Shown here piece after piece: positions 25,821 through 37,439 of a DNA stretch of 64,000 nt. The position numbers and the translations under genes are program-made. Every line of letters begins with the position of its first letter. The stretch's first letter is position 1. The notes below the pieces were generated by a model. It was not told the origin of the DNA. It made no database searches and was given only the letters and a program-made list of their open reading frames with translations. Origin of the DNA: Paraescarpia echinospica (taxonomy: Eukaryota; Annelida; Polychaeta; Sabellida; Siboglinidae); the NCBI GenBank assembly GCA_020002185.1, contig CM034532.1, forward strand, positions 30,425,966 to 30,489,965, in the 5' to 3' direction.

Positions 25821-28039
25821 TACACCTTGACACAGCAACTATTTCTGACTCTTGGCATCAAAGAATGTGTGGCTTCAACAGGTTGGTTGATCCTGGATTC
25901 TGTTTGATCCAAGATTAGGATGTACAATCTGAATGTGTCTCACAGTTCCCAACAAAGTAGTATTTTATTTTCAAATTTTGTAAATTAGCTGAAATCATCA
26001 GAAAAAACTACTAAATTATTTTCTCGTCAGATATTCAAAAAAGGGCAAAGCTGTCTAGTTCTATATAACTGTAAAGTGCAAGTTACCAGATCATGATTAA
26101 TGCAAAACCATCTATGCAATCGAGGTCACATCTTTCGATCTCAAACCTCTTAGTTTTTGCTGGTTTTATGAAGGCTTCCAGTTGTGTCAAAACACAAGGT
26201 TACACTTATGACATTTACTGATTTCTTGTAAGAGTGACGTCTGTCAGAACCAAGCAGGGACAGTAGCTATGTCGGCAAAAACTGTGTTCATTAACATCCA
26301 TCAGCCTTACATGTGGAGAAACTAACGCATAGCCATTCGCTAGGTGGCGAACAATGCTAACGATAGCAATAGTTAAATTATCTGAGCAAGCTGTCCATAA
26401 TTTTGTATTAGAATTTTGTTGTATCGTAGTTACCGACTTCATCGCCTTGGTATGTGACTGTGTTCCCAGCACAATGCGAACTATAAGAAACATCAGATGC
26501 AAATCTAGATCAATTGAATCAATCAAATCCAAGCCCCTAACGTTGACAAAAAAAGATCCTCTCGCAGGAATAAATCATTATGCTGGAATTTCCCAGGAAA
26601 CGTTGATCAACATCTGCCCTCTATACCGGGATTTCCAAACAATACTCTAGTGTAGTATGACCCATCAGTCAATGCAGTATTGTCGTCCCACAGAAGAATT
26701 TCAAAATCATACCAAACCAACAAAAACACAAATCGTGTCAGGTTCTAATGCGCATCATGCGTGTGCCCGCTACGATGGACTGCCACGATGCATGCTGGGA
26801 GTCTTTACCGCAGGTTTTTTCGCAATGCCAATCGCCCCGCCTAACATGTGTTTATGGTTATCTTAAAAAAACACTGCAGCTTAAAGATTGCGCAGCCACC
26901 AGCGAAGCTGTAATTGTTGTAGCAACTGTAAGAACATCAATCATTCGTATTCGCAAAAAACATGAGTTTGGCACAGGTGTTACATCCATTTTTTATTATT
27001 GGAATAGTTTTCTGTAATCGAAACAGACCCATAACCTACCCACATCAAATTTTAGGATTACTTGAATGAGTTTATACGTTCTAAAACCCTGTGATAAACA
27101 GGTGCACTGAGAACTTTGACAACAGTGGGTGTTTTTAGTCATTGGTTCTTCAACATAAAGTAAGTCCAAAGTTCCACCAGGTGATCACATTTTGAGAGAC
27201 CATTTGGGTACATCTCAACTTTTGTCACCTGTGCATATATCCGAGTGGGGGTATAAAAACACTGGAGAATAACGGCTTCATGGCCCATCGTGACCAGAAT
27301 TAGAACACTCTAATGTCACAAATATATTGATAAATAGAATTCGCGGGATCTGGGACAAATTATTCTCAGGTCATCGTGCCCTCCAGGACGAGTTCTAGAT
27401 GCAAAAAAATTTATCACTGCCAATTGTTGAATGCTTCAATCTCAGATCATCTTGATGTGAGCCTTAGTTACAAAGTGTTTTCGTCTGGTGGATTCTAAAA
27501 TTAATCCTCAAGTCTTCAGTGAAAAATGATTGTGAAATATCGTATTAACACGTGCCTGGCGATGAACTTGTAGATAATATCAATTTCTCTGAAATTTCCA
27601 GCACATCTCATCTGTACATCAGCTAGTACACCGAAGATCTGATCTGTACATGAAACTGTACAAAGAACATCTAATCTGACAACATATCATTCAGAGAACA
27701 TCTACGAAATGGAAGCAACAGAGGAATTTGATGAGCATGGGTAAAACTGTTGCCTTGGAAACCAGACTGTCATAATACAATTATGTGTGAGAGCTAGACA
27801 TCAACGAGTGATAATCCCACACATGACATTTGTGTGATGTCATGCCAGTGAGGTCAAATTTGTTGACTACACCGTCATGTTAATGTTAACTGTTTTCTCT
27901 TCTCTCCGAACCATCGGAAACCATAATCGCATTTGTGTGATCATAAAAAAACTGCGATCAGAACTATATATATATCTGTGAGATTGTTACTGAGACAGCA
28001 ATAGCATTGTTGTTATATGATTGCTATTCTTTAGAAAGT
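25821..28039. other. Intronic or intergenic stretch
   Basis: No supportable exon. Open frames on both strands near 26350-27010 have no paired splice sites and look random. Confidence 0.4.
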
Positions 28040-28275
28040 AATGAATGGCTATGTGAACCTCAAACCAACCGAGGGCACACTGAAGACGAACAACAACGCC
28101 ACGCTAGGGGACAGCCTAACAAGCTCCTCTTGCCGCAGTCCAGAACAGATACTCATCTCCACTCCTTCTTCCCTTCGGCCATCCGATTGCAAAACAGGAT
28201 TTCCCAAGAAGCATTCTCGGCCAGCACCTCAGGGCCTTCAATGCTGCAGTTGAGGGCTTGGTGAAAAATATCTAA
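28040..28275 (+). pseudogene. LINE reverse-transcriptase C-terminal relic
   Basis: The plus frame ends with LLLPQSRTDTHLHSFFPSAI followed by RLQNRISQEAFSA. The pattern sRTDxxxxSFFPxxIRLWNxLPxEA is the conserved tail of non-LTR (CR1/L2/jockey-type) reverse transcriptases. The tryptophan of RLW is replaced by Q. After AFSA the frame shifts, because HLRAFNAAVEGLV, the expected final segment, continues in another frame. It is a 5'-truncated dead copy. The upstream polymerase domain is absent. Confidence 0.75.
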
Positions 28276-28898
28276 CAGACCCACCTCTTCAAGAAAAATG
28301 TTTATCCATCTTTTTTTAAATCAGACCCATACATCTGCGCACTGTGGAATATTCCTCATTCAGAGGTGACCACATCTACATAGCATTTGATCCGTAGTTA
28401 AATATTTATGTAATACAACCTGCCTGGCAAATTGAAGACATAAAAGGTCTAGATTAATTAAAATAAGGTATATTTTTATGGGATGGAACATCGCGCAATG
28501 TAATAAAAATTTCCCTAGTGACTGCCAGAACCATCGTAAGTGTCAATCATCCCATTGACGTTCCGTCTCATAAAAGTGTAACTTAATCTAGATATTACAC
28601 CTATTGTCGGACATGTTGTATTACATCAATATTTAACTATGCAGTATGAGTATGATGCGAAAATCCAAACACCAAATGCAAGATGTTTACATCGGTTCCG
28701 TCTTGTTCCGCCTTGTTCCGTGGTTTCCAGAGGCCCAAGAACTGAATGTGGAGTTGGTGAACATACCACGAGCTGTGACGCAGCACAATACCAGCCAAAA
28801 TTACTAGTTGTGATAACTAACAAATCTCACGGTTAGTATCATTTGTTAAGGACACTGAGGTGGTCTGATCAGGTTTATCGTAAGATCATGTTGTAGTA

Positions 28899-29220
28899 TA
28901 AACTATATCTGTTCTTATATCTTTGCTGCCCAAATGTGTTTTAGTGGACCATGGTTGTTAAATAAACTATATCTGTTCTTATATCTTTGCTGCCCAAATG
29001 TGTTTTAGTGGACCATGGTTATTAAATAAACTATATCTGTTCTTATATCTTTGCTGCCCAAATGTGTTTTAGTGGACCATGGTTGTTAAATAAACTATAT
29101 CTGTTCTTATATCTTTGCTGCCCAAATGTATTTTAGTGGACCATGGTTGTTAAATAAACTATATCTGTCCTTATATCTTTGTTGCCCAAGTGTGTTTTAG
29201 TGGTCCATGGTTGTTAAATA
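28899..29220. repeat. 64-bp tandem repeat, five copies
   Basis: ctttgctgcccaaatgtgtt recurs at 28921, 28985, 29049, 29113 and (slightly changed) 29177, an exact 64-base period. The copies are nearly identical except the last. Confidence 0.97.
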
Positions 29221-29393
29221 TAATACGACTGTTGTCTGTTCGTGAATATCAGTGTTGTAGTTCAGTTCAATCATGAACAACTGTCTACAATTTTCAACAA
29301 CTATCTGTAACTTCCTAGAAATGTCTGCAATTTCCTACAACTGTCTGCAATTTCTAACCACTGTGGACAACGTTTATTTGGGTCAAACAATTA

Positions 29394-29447
29394 TGACATA
29401 TACATATATATAAATATATATATATATATTATATATATATATATATC
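29394..29447. repeat. AT dinucleotide tract
   Basis: (AT)n with a central tt break, self-complementary and capable of cruciform extrusion. Confidence 0.9.
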
Positions 29448-29719
29448 TGTAACACCATAAATAATTACGTTCCCCCTGCTGGCTATGTAAACACGATATT
29501 TGCATCAAAACATTCAAATTAAACAGATCATGATTTACACATATAAAAATATGGTAACACATTTCAGTGGCTTTTTATTAGATGATATCATATATTATGA
29601 TATATATATATTACTATATTAACGTGTGATTGATATAATTAAGCAATATAGTGTACCATTATAAGATTAAAAATAAGAAAACTGCAATAATTTCTGTCTT
29701 CACAATCAAGAAGACTAGA

Positions 29720-29840
29720 GGTCCCAATCAATTGTCGCCCTTTCAAGGATTGGGTAACTTTGGTCACTTTACATCGTCTTGGTTCACTCAGCTATACAAA
29801 GGATGACCTGGTTAGATACTGGTGGATTCACATGAATGAG
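29720..29840 (+). mobile_element. SINE family 1 fragment
   Basis: ggttcactcagctatac, gacctggttagata and tggtggattcacatgaa match, in order, the body of the full copy at 43850-43920 (agttcactcagctgtat, tacctggctata, tggtggatatttgtgta). Head and tail are not recognisable. Confidence 0.5.
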
Positions 29841-30439
29841 AAAGACCATAAGAATTTCAATCGGTATTAGAATATACAGGACCACAAGCTCTTTGAATGC
29901 ACCTAGGGACTGGATACCTCTCTTTATAAGGGCCTTTATTAGATAATAGATTTTGTTGAAGTGATTTGGACGCATCAATGAAGTCTCGCTATATTGCATT
30001 GCAAACAAAGCGCAATGGTTTATACCCACCTGAGATTTATCTTGTCAATACAAACTGATCACAAACACTCGAGCGCACACGAGTTCATGTGTCAATGTGC
30101 CCTTTGGACAACTAGGTCGAGTGCACAGTCTCATCAATGTTTCTGTGCAAATATTATTCAGGATGGGTGTCTGCAAGATATCTTGTATCTCCCGTCACGA
30201 AGAGCAGTCATTGACACAGAAACTGTGGCATTTTGGAGTGGAACCGAGACAGATTTCGCACGGTACATAAGTGAGAAAATGCGATATGTTATGAGAACTG
30301 TTTGAAATGGCATGAACAGAAGAGGTAGATAATAATAATGTCTTATATAGTGTTGGTACCAATTATCCACCTGAAGGCACTCATTATTACAGCAAGTGTT
30401 TTGTTAGTAGCTAATGCAAAAACCATACGTTTAGAAGTA

Positions 30440-30640
30440 TAGAATAATTCCCATTGTGGGATCTTTTTCTTCCCCTGGAATTGACATTAGAGGGGACCAA
30501 TGGCAAACAGGGTCTTCCGAAAGACGCAGGCAATGTGGGGTAAATGAAACTGCCCAAATTCCAAAACTGCAGTCAGTAGGTGGGTTCGAACCACCAATCT
30601 GCTCAACCACTGCCCCCTACCCTGGAACATACGATAACAC
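30440..30640 (-). mobile_element. tRNA-derived SINE, family 2, copy 2
   Basis: On the minus strand a shortened tRNA-like head, cagtggttgagcagattggt followed by ggttcgaacccacc, precedes a body with gtctttcggaagaccctg and ccattggtcccctctaatgt. The body matches the copy at 8990-9215. The head appears to have lost part of the anticodon region. Confidence 0.6.
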
Positions 30641-30775
30641 GGCCAATAAAAAAAAACACAATCCATAACATCTCCACTCATGCCTCACAAAAACTGTCAC
30701 TAGATGTCAGCAGCCTACACTCTAGTTCCATGTACGTTCACCAGGTGGCAATCCGCCAACACCTACTGCCTTATG

Positions 30776-30836
30776 CTATATATATATAATATATGTACGT
30801 GTGTATATATACATATATATAATAAATTATATATAT
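30776..30836. repeat. AT/GTATAT microsatellite
   Basis: Alternating tatatata and gtgtatatatacatat words, about 60 bases. Confidence 0.85.
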
Positions 30837-31669
30837 ATAGTCCTAGATGCTGCATACATGGTTATGAGAGATAGGATAAACAACCGCTGAAAATTATGCT
30901 CTCAAAATCATCAACAACATTTTTGTTCATAATAATTATATGTATTATTATATTTCTGGATATATTACACATGCTAACAGTTCAAATATTAAATTAAAAC
31001 ATATTATCCAAGGAACCAGAGGTCAATACTTTAAGCAGTTGTAGCCTGCAATGCAGCAGTGATCTGTTGTATGTGATGCTAGATACATGACTGGTCTGCG
31101 TATGTAGCACTGAGGAATAGATATATTATTTCCACAAATGGTAAAATCCTTAGCAATAGCTTTGTAACAGGAGAGATGTGAAGAACTGAACATTTCCCTC
31201 CTCATCCCACAATCAGGTCCTTCGTCGAGGCAAATCAGATCTATAGCGAGTCCAGTGGCGCCACACAGTGAATCAGGATGCAACTAGCTGCAGTCAGTGC
31301 CCCCTAGGGGGTGTTTCCTCTATTGTAACTCTGCCTGTAAACTGTCACTGTTGCTAAATATGTCCTTGTGTATGGTTAATCAAGATTATCCCAGTGTGTG
31401 TGAAGCCAGTAGCGTGATAAAGTAGCCAGTCAATTGGAACATCAGTTCACTAAACAGCATTTCAACACTAAGGAAAGATTAAGTGAACTTCTTATAGTTA
31501 TAGGTGTTGTAGTTGTTTCCAGTGCTCGGCAACATTCTATTAAATGACTAGTCTGTATATTATATATTGGGGTAAGAATGTTATGGACTTGTGGTCTTAT
31601 GAAGTCTCATTCAACTAGTCAGCCTTTTTCAGAACATTATTGGCAAACTGACCTTTCTAAGCTGGCATT

Positions 31670-31860
31670 GAGGGTGGTCGCTGCCAGGGCGTTTGTCGTC
31701 CTCAGTGGTTCTTTTACGTCCCAAATTAAGACGGGACAGGCATTAACATGATCTCTTAGTCACAAGAGATACACTGTCCCCAATGTTGAGAGCCAGGTTT
31801 TACACCGGATATACCCTACCCGATCCGGGTTTTGAGCTCACAGCGCAAAATAACAATTAT
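31670..31860. repeat. Possible decayed interspersed repeat
   Basis: Contains ggttcttttacgtcccaaat and acgggacaggcattaa. The ttcttttac word is shared with SINE family 2, but the rest does not align, so membership is uncertain. Confidence 0.25.
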
Positions 31861-32085
31861 GATAATTACTTATTTCAGGAGTTGAACATGTTTATAATTT
31901 TTTGTGCAGCAAACATATAGATCAATAACAGGTCAACGAAGCAGCTGTAGTGCCATCTGGTGAATGACATGTCAACTAAGCATTCTGCAACTTGTAACGT
32001 TGATTGTTTCACATCTGTAGCTGCCTTCCTGATTTTGATCTCCTCAAGTTCACTATTATATATATATATATATATAATATATATA

Positions 32086-32720
32086 TGTGACCCATCTTAA
32101 CAAAATGAGTCGCATGTCAGAAATTTTTAATATCGAGTTATTAGTAGCATTGCAAAGAGCAGAATCTCTGGTTTCACATGGTGTATCATGTAAGAAGATA
32201 TCTTAATTCTAACTGAAGTTATGGCTTAACAAACACATGTGGGGTAGAAACCTTCAAACCCAGAAAACGGCCGTCAAAGTTGATGCAATTTATTCGTTAT
32301 GTTTCATGAAATGTACCTTAGTTACCATCTTCCAAGCTCTCTGGAGGTCACAGAATGTAGTTATTAGCATATGTATGCCCATATATGGGAAGATGACGCG
32401 TCAAGCTTCGTGGTGATATCCCATATGTTAGGAGCGTCCCAAAATTAGCAGTTGCGAACGCGCGCAATTACTGGCATTTCCGGCGTTATTTTAAGGAAAT
32501 CGAGCGGAACACTTCGCACAGCTCTACAAAAATCGCTTTAAATTACACAAAACAGAGTTAATTAGTGGGTAGCTAGAGTAGCAATTAATAAAACGAATAC
32601 TAAAGAATAATTTTCAGGGGAAATATCAAAATCGATGGATTCGCGATTTGTTCACATAAACGGCATTTACGGAAAATCAGATTTGCCGACATCCGACTCA
32701 TTTTGTTAAGATGGGTCACA
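32086..32720. mobile_element. 635-bp TIR element in a TA repeat
   Basis: A perfect 27-bp terminal inverted repeat starting tgtgacccatcttaacaaaa lies at 32086-32112 and, inverted, at 32694-32720. With two mismatches it extends to about 34 bp. Both ends abut (TA)n, consistent with a TA target duplication of the Tc1/mariner type. There is no coding capacity. Long perfect TIRs imply recent activity or selection for fold-back. Confidence 0.85.
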
Positions 32721-33100
32721 TATATATATATATTATGTCACTTGATAGATATCACACATAATGAAAGTAACAGACATGCGGGGCGGTGTCTGGCTTGGCT
32801 AAAGTTGTAGTTGAGTTCATTCACCAGATGGCACCACAGACAATCTACATCGGCAACACTTCAAACCATACGGTTTTTTGTGAAACTGTTATTGCATTTT
32901 GATATTGCCAATAACCAAAATTCCTCATCATCCGCTAACAATAAATTTAATAAACGAACAATTAAAAATAACACTAGATAAATTTCAAAAACACAATTTA
33001 TCTTGCTTAGTCATAACGGTCTCTTTTCTAATTTTAAATGAAGATCTGCAGTAGAAGATCTGAGTAAAACACATAATTATTTAAAAAAAATTGTTCACGT

Positions 33101-33343
33101 ATAGTGGAACCTCTCTATTATGGTCACCATCAGGACTCAGCAAGATATCTGAATGGCAAGGTGACCTCTCTATTAAGGTCACCATCAGGATTCAGCAAGT
33201 GATCTGAATGTTGAGGTGATCATGTTAGAGACTAATTTTCTATACTTCACTGTTACAGAAAAATGTTGGGACTAATCTAGGATGACCTTAATTGCAAGGT
33301 GGCTGTATTACTGAGGTGACTGTAAAGCGGGATTCAACTGTAG
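33101..33343. mobile_element. pogo/Tigger-like MITE
   Basis: The left end tagtggaacctctctattat and the reverse complement of the right end (tacagttgaatcccgcttta) align over about 26 bases, both leading into gtcacc. This fits pogo-type ends, which commonly begin CAGTNGAACCTC. Internally, a segment of about 60 bases (acctctctattatggtcacc) is duplicated in tandem. It ends about 33 bases beyond the donor of the exon at 33377. Confidence 0.55.
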
Positions 33344-33376
33344 TACCAAAAACACAAGATATAGCCTTTTACATAC

Positions 33377-33496
33377 CGTTGAGTAAATTGACATCGTCGT
33401 AGTCGAGCGGGCAATGGGGTACACTGACCAAGTCCTCAACGACCTTGACCCTGGGGTCATCAGGCACCTCCTGGTGGGTGCGTATTCGGACATCAC
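33377..33496 (-). CDS. Internal exon of an unrecognised gene
   Basis: A 120-base symmetric phase-1 exon between acceptor gttttctctatcag and donor AACG/gtatgt. With one base from the exon at 40770 it reads GDVRIRTHQEVPDDPRVKVV, then EDLVSVPHCPLDYDDVNLLN. It is rich in charged residues, has good codon use and strong splice signals on both sides, and has compatible phases with neighbours on both sides. No domain is recognised. The sequence looks soluble or extracellular and has no membrane helix. The frame starting at the exon's first base (VMSEYAPTRR) is open through the exon but does not fit the adjoining phases. Confidence 0.65.
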
Positions 33497-33499
33497 CTG

Positions 33500-35465
33500 A
33501 TAGAGAAAACATCACAAAAATTAGGGAGAAAGCTCCACTGACTGTGGTAACCTAAACAGTACAACATCCTTCAGGGTTTCTTCCCAGGTTTGGGGGACAC
33601 CGTAGGGTTAAGACAATATCCAAGTGGGTGAGAACCCTGGTACTTAGACTAGTTAGAAACAGTGATTTACCTATCCATCACGTGATCTGTTACCTATCAA
33701 AAGTTCCATCAAGCCACCAAAAATGCATGCCAAACACGTGGAGTGTTTAGACATTAAATGAAATTTTGGCCCCCAAAGGTTTTCTTTATGACACACAACA
33801 TAAGGCAATGTTTTAAGAGTGACAACTGTGCGCAGGAATGTTTGATTAATAAGATGTCATGCAGCAGTAGCAATGAAATTCACATATATATAACCGTTAT
33901 CAACATTGCCCTCAAAGGCAAAGCTTGATGGTGGTCAGGTGCATAATTTTTATAGTGACATAGGCAAACCACGATGTATGGAGATTGGAGAGGTCAATTG
34001 GCAGCTGAAATGTTGGTGGTCAGCAGGATCTTCAACTTTGTCAAGTAGGTGGTCCCACTCAACAGTTGTTGGACCACATAGGATACTCATAAAATGTAAA
34101 CAATTTCTGCACTGCCAGTTTTTATAAGTACAAAATTGTGACACTTGCTGAAAAGACGGCAGAGTCCAGCAGCAGTTGAGAGTTGCCAGTCCAGCCAAAT
34201 AATCAAGTCTCGGGCCTCCAGTAATTTCAAACACTGCCTGACATGACTTTGACAACTTAATACATATGGTGTACACTGCGTAGACTAGTCCCAATCATTG
34301 CTGACCAAATATAACCAGCTGTACAAAGAAGCTGCTCAATGCATATACATATTGCAATGTTGGTTTTTGTCCTGCGAGATACTGTCTTGATACAATTATG
34401 TCCGCATTCCTTCGGATAAGTCCGGCATTGAAACGGTATTCATGTTCCACTCATGGTAATACAATTTGGTTCCTTTCAGCTGGATATATAATTATGTAGC
34501 AATTCGTAACAAACTTGTATAACTGGAGTAGTGCTTCTGCTTTGTTAGCAGTATTGTTAGTGACTGTGTCCAGCATGGCATGTTTTGCTCTGTTGCATCT
34601 GAAATACCTAATAAGATAGACAGGCAGAATCATGTATGTATAAGAATATGACTTGCAGTCAATGTGTGTGCGTGCATGTGTGCGCGCGTGCATACATGCG
34701 TGTGTATCATGTGAGGTCAGGCTAACAAGTAGCAATATCACAGTGACAGTCACATTTCCATCAGTTTACACATTTTACAAACATCAGTCAATGTAATAAA
34801 ACCATTATTTTACAAATATCAGTCAATTATTTTACCATTAATTTACGTGTTTCACATTATTTCAATTCAATACATCGGACTCTTTCTGAAATACCACCCT
34901 CCGTACTTCTTGTCATAGCAAAACATGCGCGTACACAGAACACACAAACATGCATGAAAGCTGCTTGCATGCATACACACATGCACACACACACATGTCT
35001 CCTAAGTACATTACAGTGTCTATAGTTACTGTATTTAACGAACAAAACAACATTGACAGTAACAGTGATGCCGGTAATGTGCTCATTAGCAGAATCATTA
35101 GTTAGAGTCACCTGAAGACTATGACGTTGGACTTCTCAGGTTAACCACCGGTCAAGAGTTGTTATGTATACCCTGGTCAGTTGTACTTTGACCCACTGGC
35201 TTACTTTACTAGTATTCCACATAAGCTGGCCGCAAGAGGTCACTACTTAACGCACAGTGGGTGCGCAGACAGACATTTGTTATAGTACTCCTAATGAAGG
35301 CGTTTCAAATTTTTACCAGTTCAAAAACGTCCTTGTAGATTCACACGTATGCATATGCACATAGAATCCAAACACAAGCAGACACACATATTTCAAAGCA
35401 TAATGGGCATATAATGAGTCGGTGTAAAATAAAAGTATGTATAAATTAATAAGCTTTTATGCTCC
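33500..35465. other. Intronic stretch with CA microsatellites
   Basis: Within the presumed 7.3-kb intron. TG/CA tracts occur at about 34660-34705 and 34970-34998. No exon signal is trusted. Confidence 0.4.
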
Positions 35466-35469
35466 TAAG

Positions 35470-35550
35470 ATTTCCACCCATCCAAATGAAAATTTCAACC
35501 CATCCAAAATCTAACCTTTCCCATCCAAATGACGGGTGGACAGGTATCTA
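35470..35550 (-). mobile_element. Fragment of the outer hAT end
   Basis: Reverse-complemented, it reads cctgtccacccgtcatttgg, gattttggatgggttgaaat and tttggatgggtgg, matching 21237-21303 (cccgtccacccgtcatttgg, gattttggacggggtgaaat). The terminal cagggc is not preserved. Confidence 0.6.
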
Positions 35551-37077
35551 AATAAAGCTATGTCCAGGGGATAGATCATTAATTTATTCCTATGTTCACG
35601 AGATACGAACAGTGTCAGTGATTATAATATAACATCCTCTTTCAAAAATTTGTGTGCACTGACGGAAATAATTTTGAGCATGGAAGTGGACATATGTGCC
35701 TGCCACAGCAAAATAATGTGAAATGGAATTATATACACATCATTCCATAGATCACAAGGATTAAAATGACACCACATTTGTTGAAGTATCTTCAGTAGTT
35801 TTTATTTATTGCTAAATTTGAAGCAAACTATAAACAAGGTAAATATGGCCATTTTTTATGTAACATTCACTTTAATTTGCTTCGACGTATAAACATTTAC
35901 AATGTCATATAAACTGTTCTAACAGATTACCGGAAAAATAGCCTGTAAATGGGGCTTGAATTTAAATTGTGTCGTTATCACTCAAAGTTGGTATAAAAGA
36001 TTTCAGTTTGGCACCAGTAAGTAGTAAGTGTGACATTAATGGTTAGACCTGTAAACAAAAGGATCAGCCAATTACACAGGATGATGAACGACTTTGTTTC
36101 TTAGTTTAACCCCTAGCAACCATTCTGTAAATAATGGCAAATGTGGGGGGAGGCAGACCGCCATTTAAATCAACAAGCTGGCTCATTAAACTGAAGGGCT
36201 ACAAAGCCTTACCATGTGACATGACGGGGGAGTTTGACAAACCGCCAGGCATTGTCAAAACGTATATCACAGTCGGTTTACTCCAGAGAATTAATCTTTG
36301 TTTGCCTAACGAGCCGTGAGCCCTAACTGGCTGGGAATTAATGCCAAAGGTGACTATACAGTTATTCACCCTGTCATTAAGCTGTTTACCCACCCACATC
36401 TTTCACTGAGTTCTAGTTGAAATACCTCGATTTCAACCCACCTTCATTACATAAGAAGGAAATCCTGATACTTCTGCAAAAACTCTCCTTAAATAATTGT
36501 TTTTCTGCATAATAAACACAAACTTTTATCTTCAATAAACATATATCAAGTATTTTGCATATTCTGCTGTTAAACCCATGCTTAACTCAAACTATTCCAC
36601 TTCAGTACAAAATGCGATATATCCATTTTCTTAGTTTTGAGATAAAGTCACTTTTGTGTTTTATCCTCAAAGTTTAAATAATAACTGATACGTTAAGTTG
36701 GAATGCATTAAGAATTCAAACTGAAAGAGAATGGCTGCAAAGTCTGAAATGTTTTTTCCAGATTTGTTATGCAAAATGTGATATTAAGTTATTTTGTTAT
36801 CAAAACATGATATATTCATACAGTTCATGCCGCCACTACGTGTAACAGCCAGGTGGTGCTGATTCACTCAAACTGGATATATATCGCATTTTAATAAAAA
36901 AAGACGGGCATATCACGTTTTGATAACGCTCATTTGTGCAGATCGTTTGAAAGGGAATTGTTATGTTTTTGTAAACATTAGATAGTATCCTAGCTGAACA
37001 TGTGCATAAACAAAGCTTTTGTCCTCGTTTAGGTGAAATTTCAAAATTGGCGTTTATCACTTTTTGCCCTGAAACCC

Positions 37078-37335
37078 TTATATATATATATATATCTATT
37101 ATATTATATAAAATCTCTCTGTCTCTCCCGCTCTCTCCCTCTCCCTCTCCCTATCACCCTCGCTCTCTCTCTCCCTCGTTCTCTCTCTCTCCCGCTCTAT
37201 TTCCCGTTCTCTCTCTCTCCCTCTCTCCCGCTTTCTCTCCCCCTCTCCCGCTTTCTTTCCCCCTCTCCCGCTCTCTCTCTCTCCCTCTCTTTCTCTCCCG
37301 CTCTCTCCCGCTCCCTCTCTCTATATATATGTATG
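37078..37335. repeat. TA tract and CT-rich pyrimidine tract
   Basis: A short (TA)n at 37078-37096 is followed by about 220 bases of ctctctccc/gctctctcc repeats and a closing tatatatgtatg. It makes serine/leucine/proline-rich spurious frames. Confidence 0.95.
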
Positions 37336-37439
37336 TATGTATAAACGGTGCAGGCCAGAACAGGGATTATAAAGACAGGACTGTTCGATGTTGTGTTCCA
37401 TTTCCCGGACTCATCCTCTCAGGCAGGGTTGGTAACTAG

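Noticed and set aside
37002..37439. Leu/Ser/Pro-rich plus frames
   Set aside because: Translations of a CT-rich tract.
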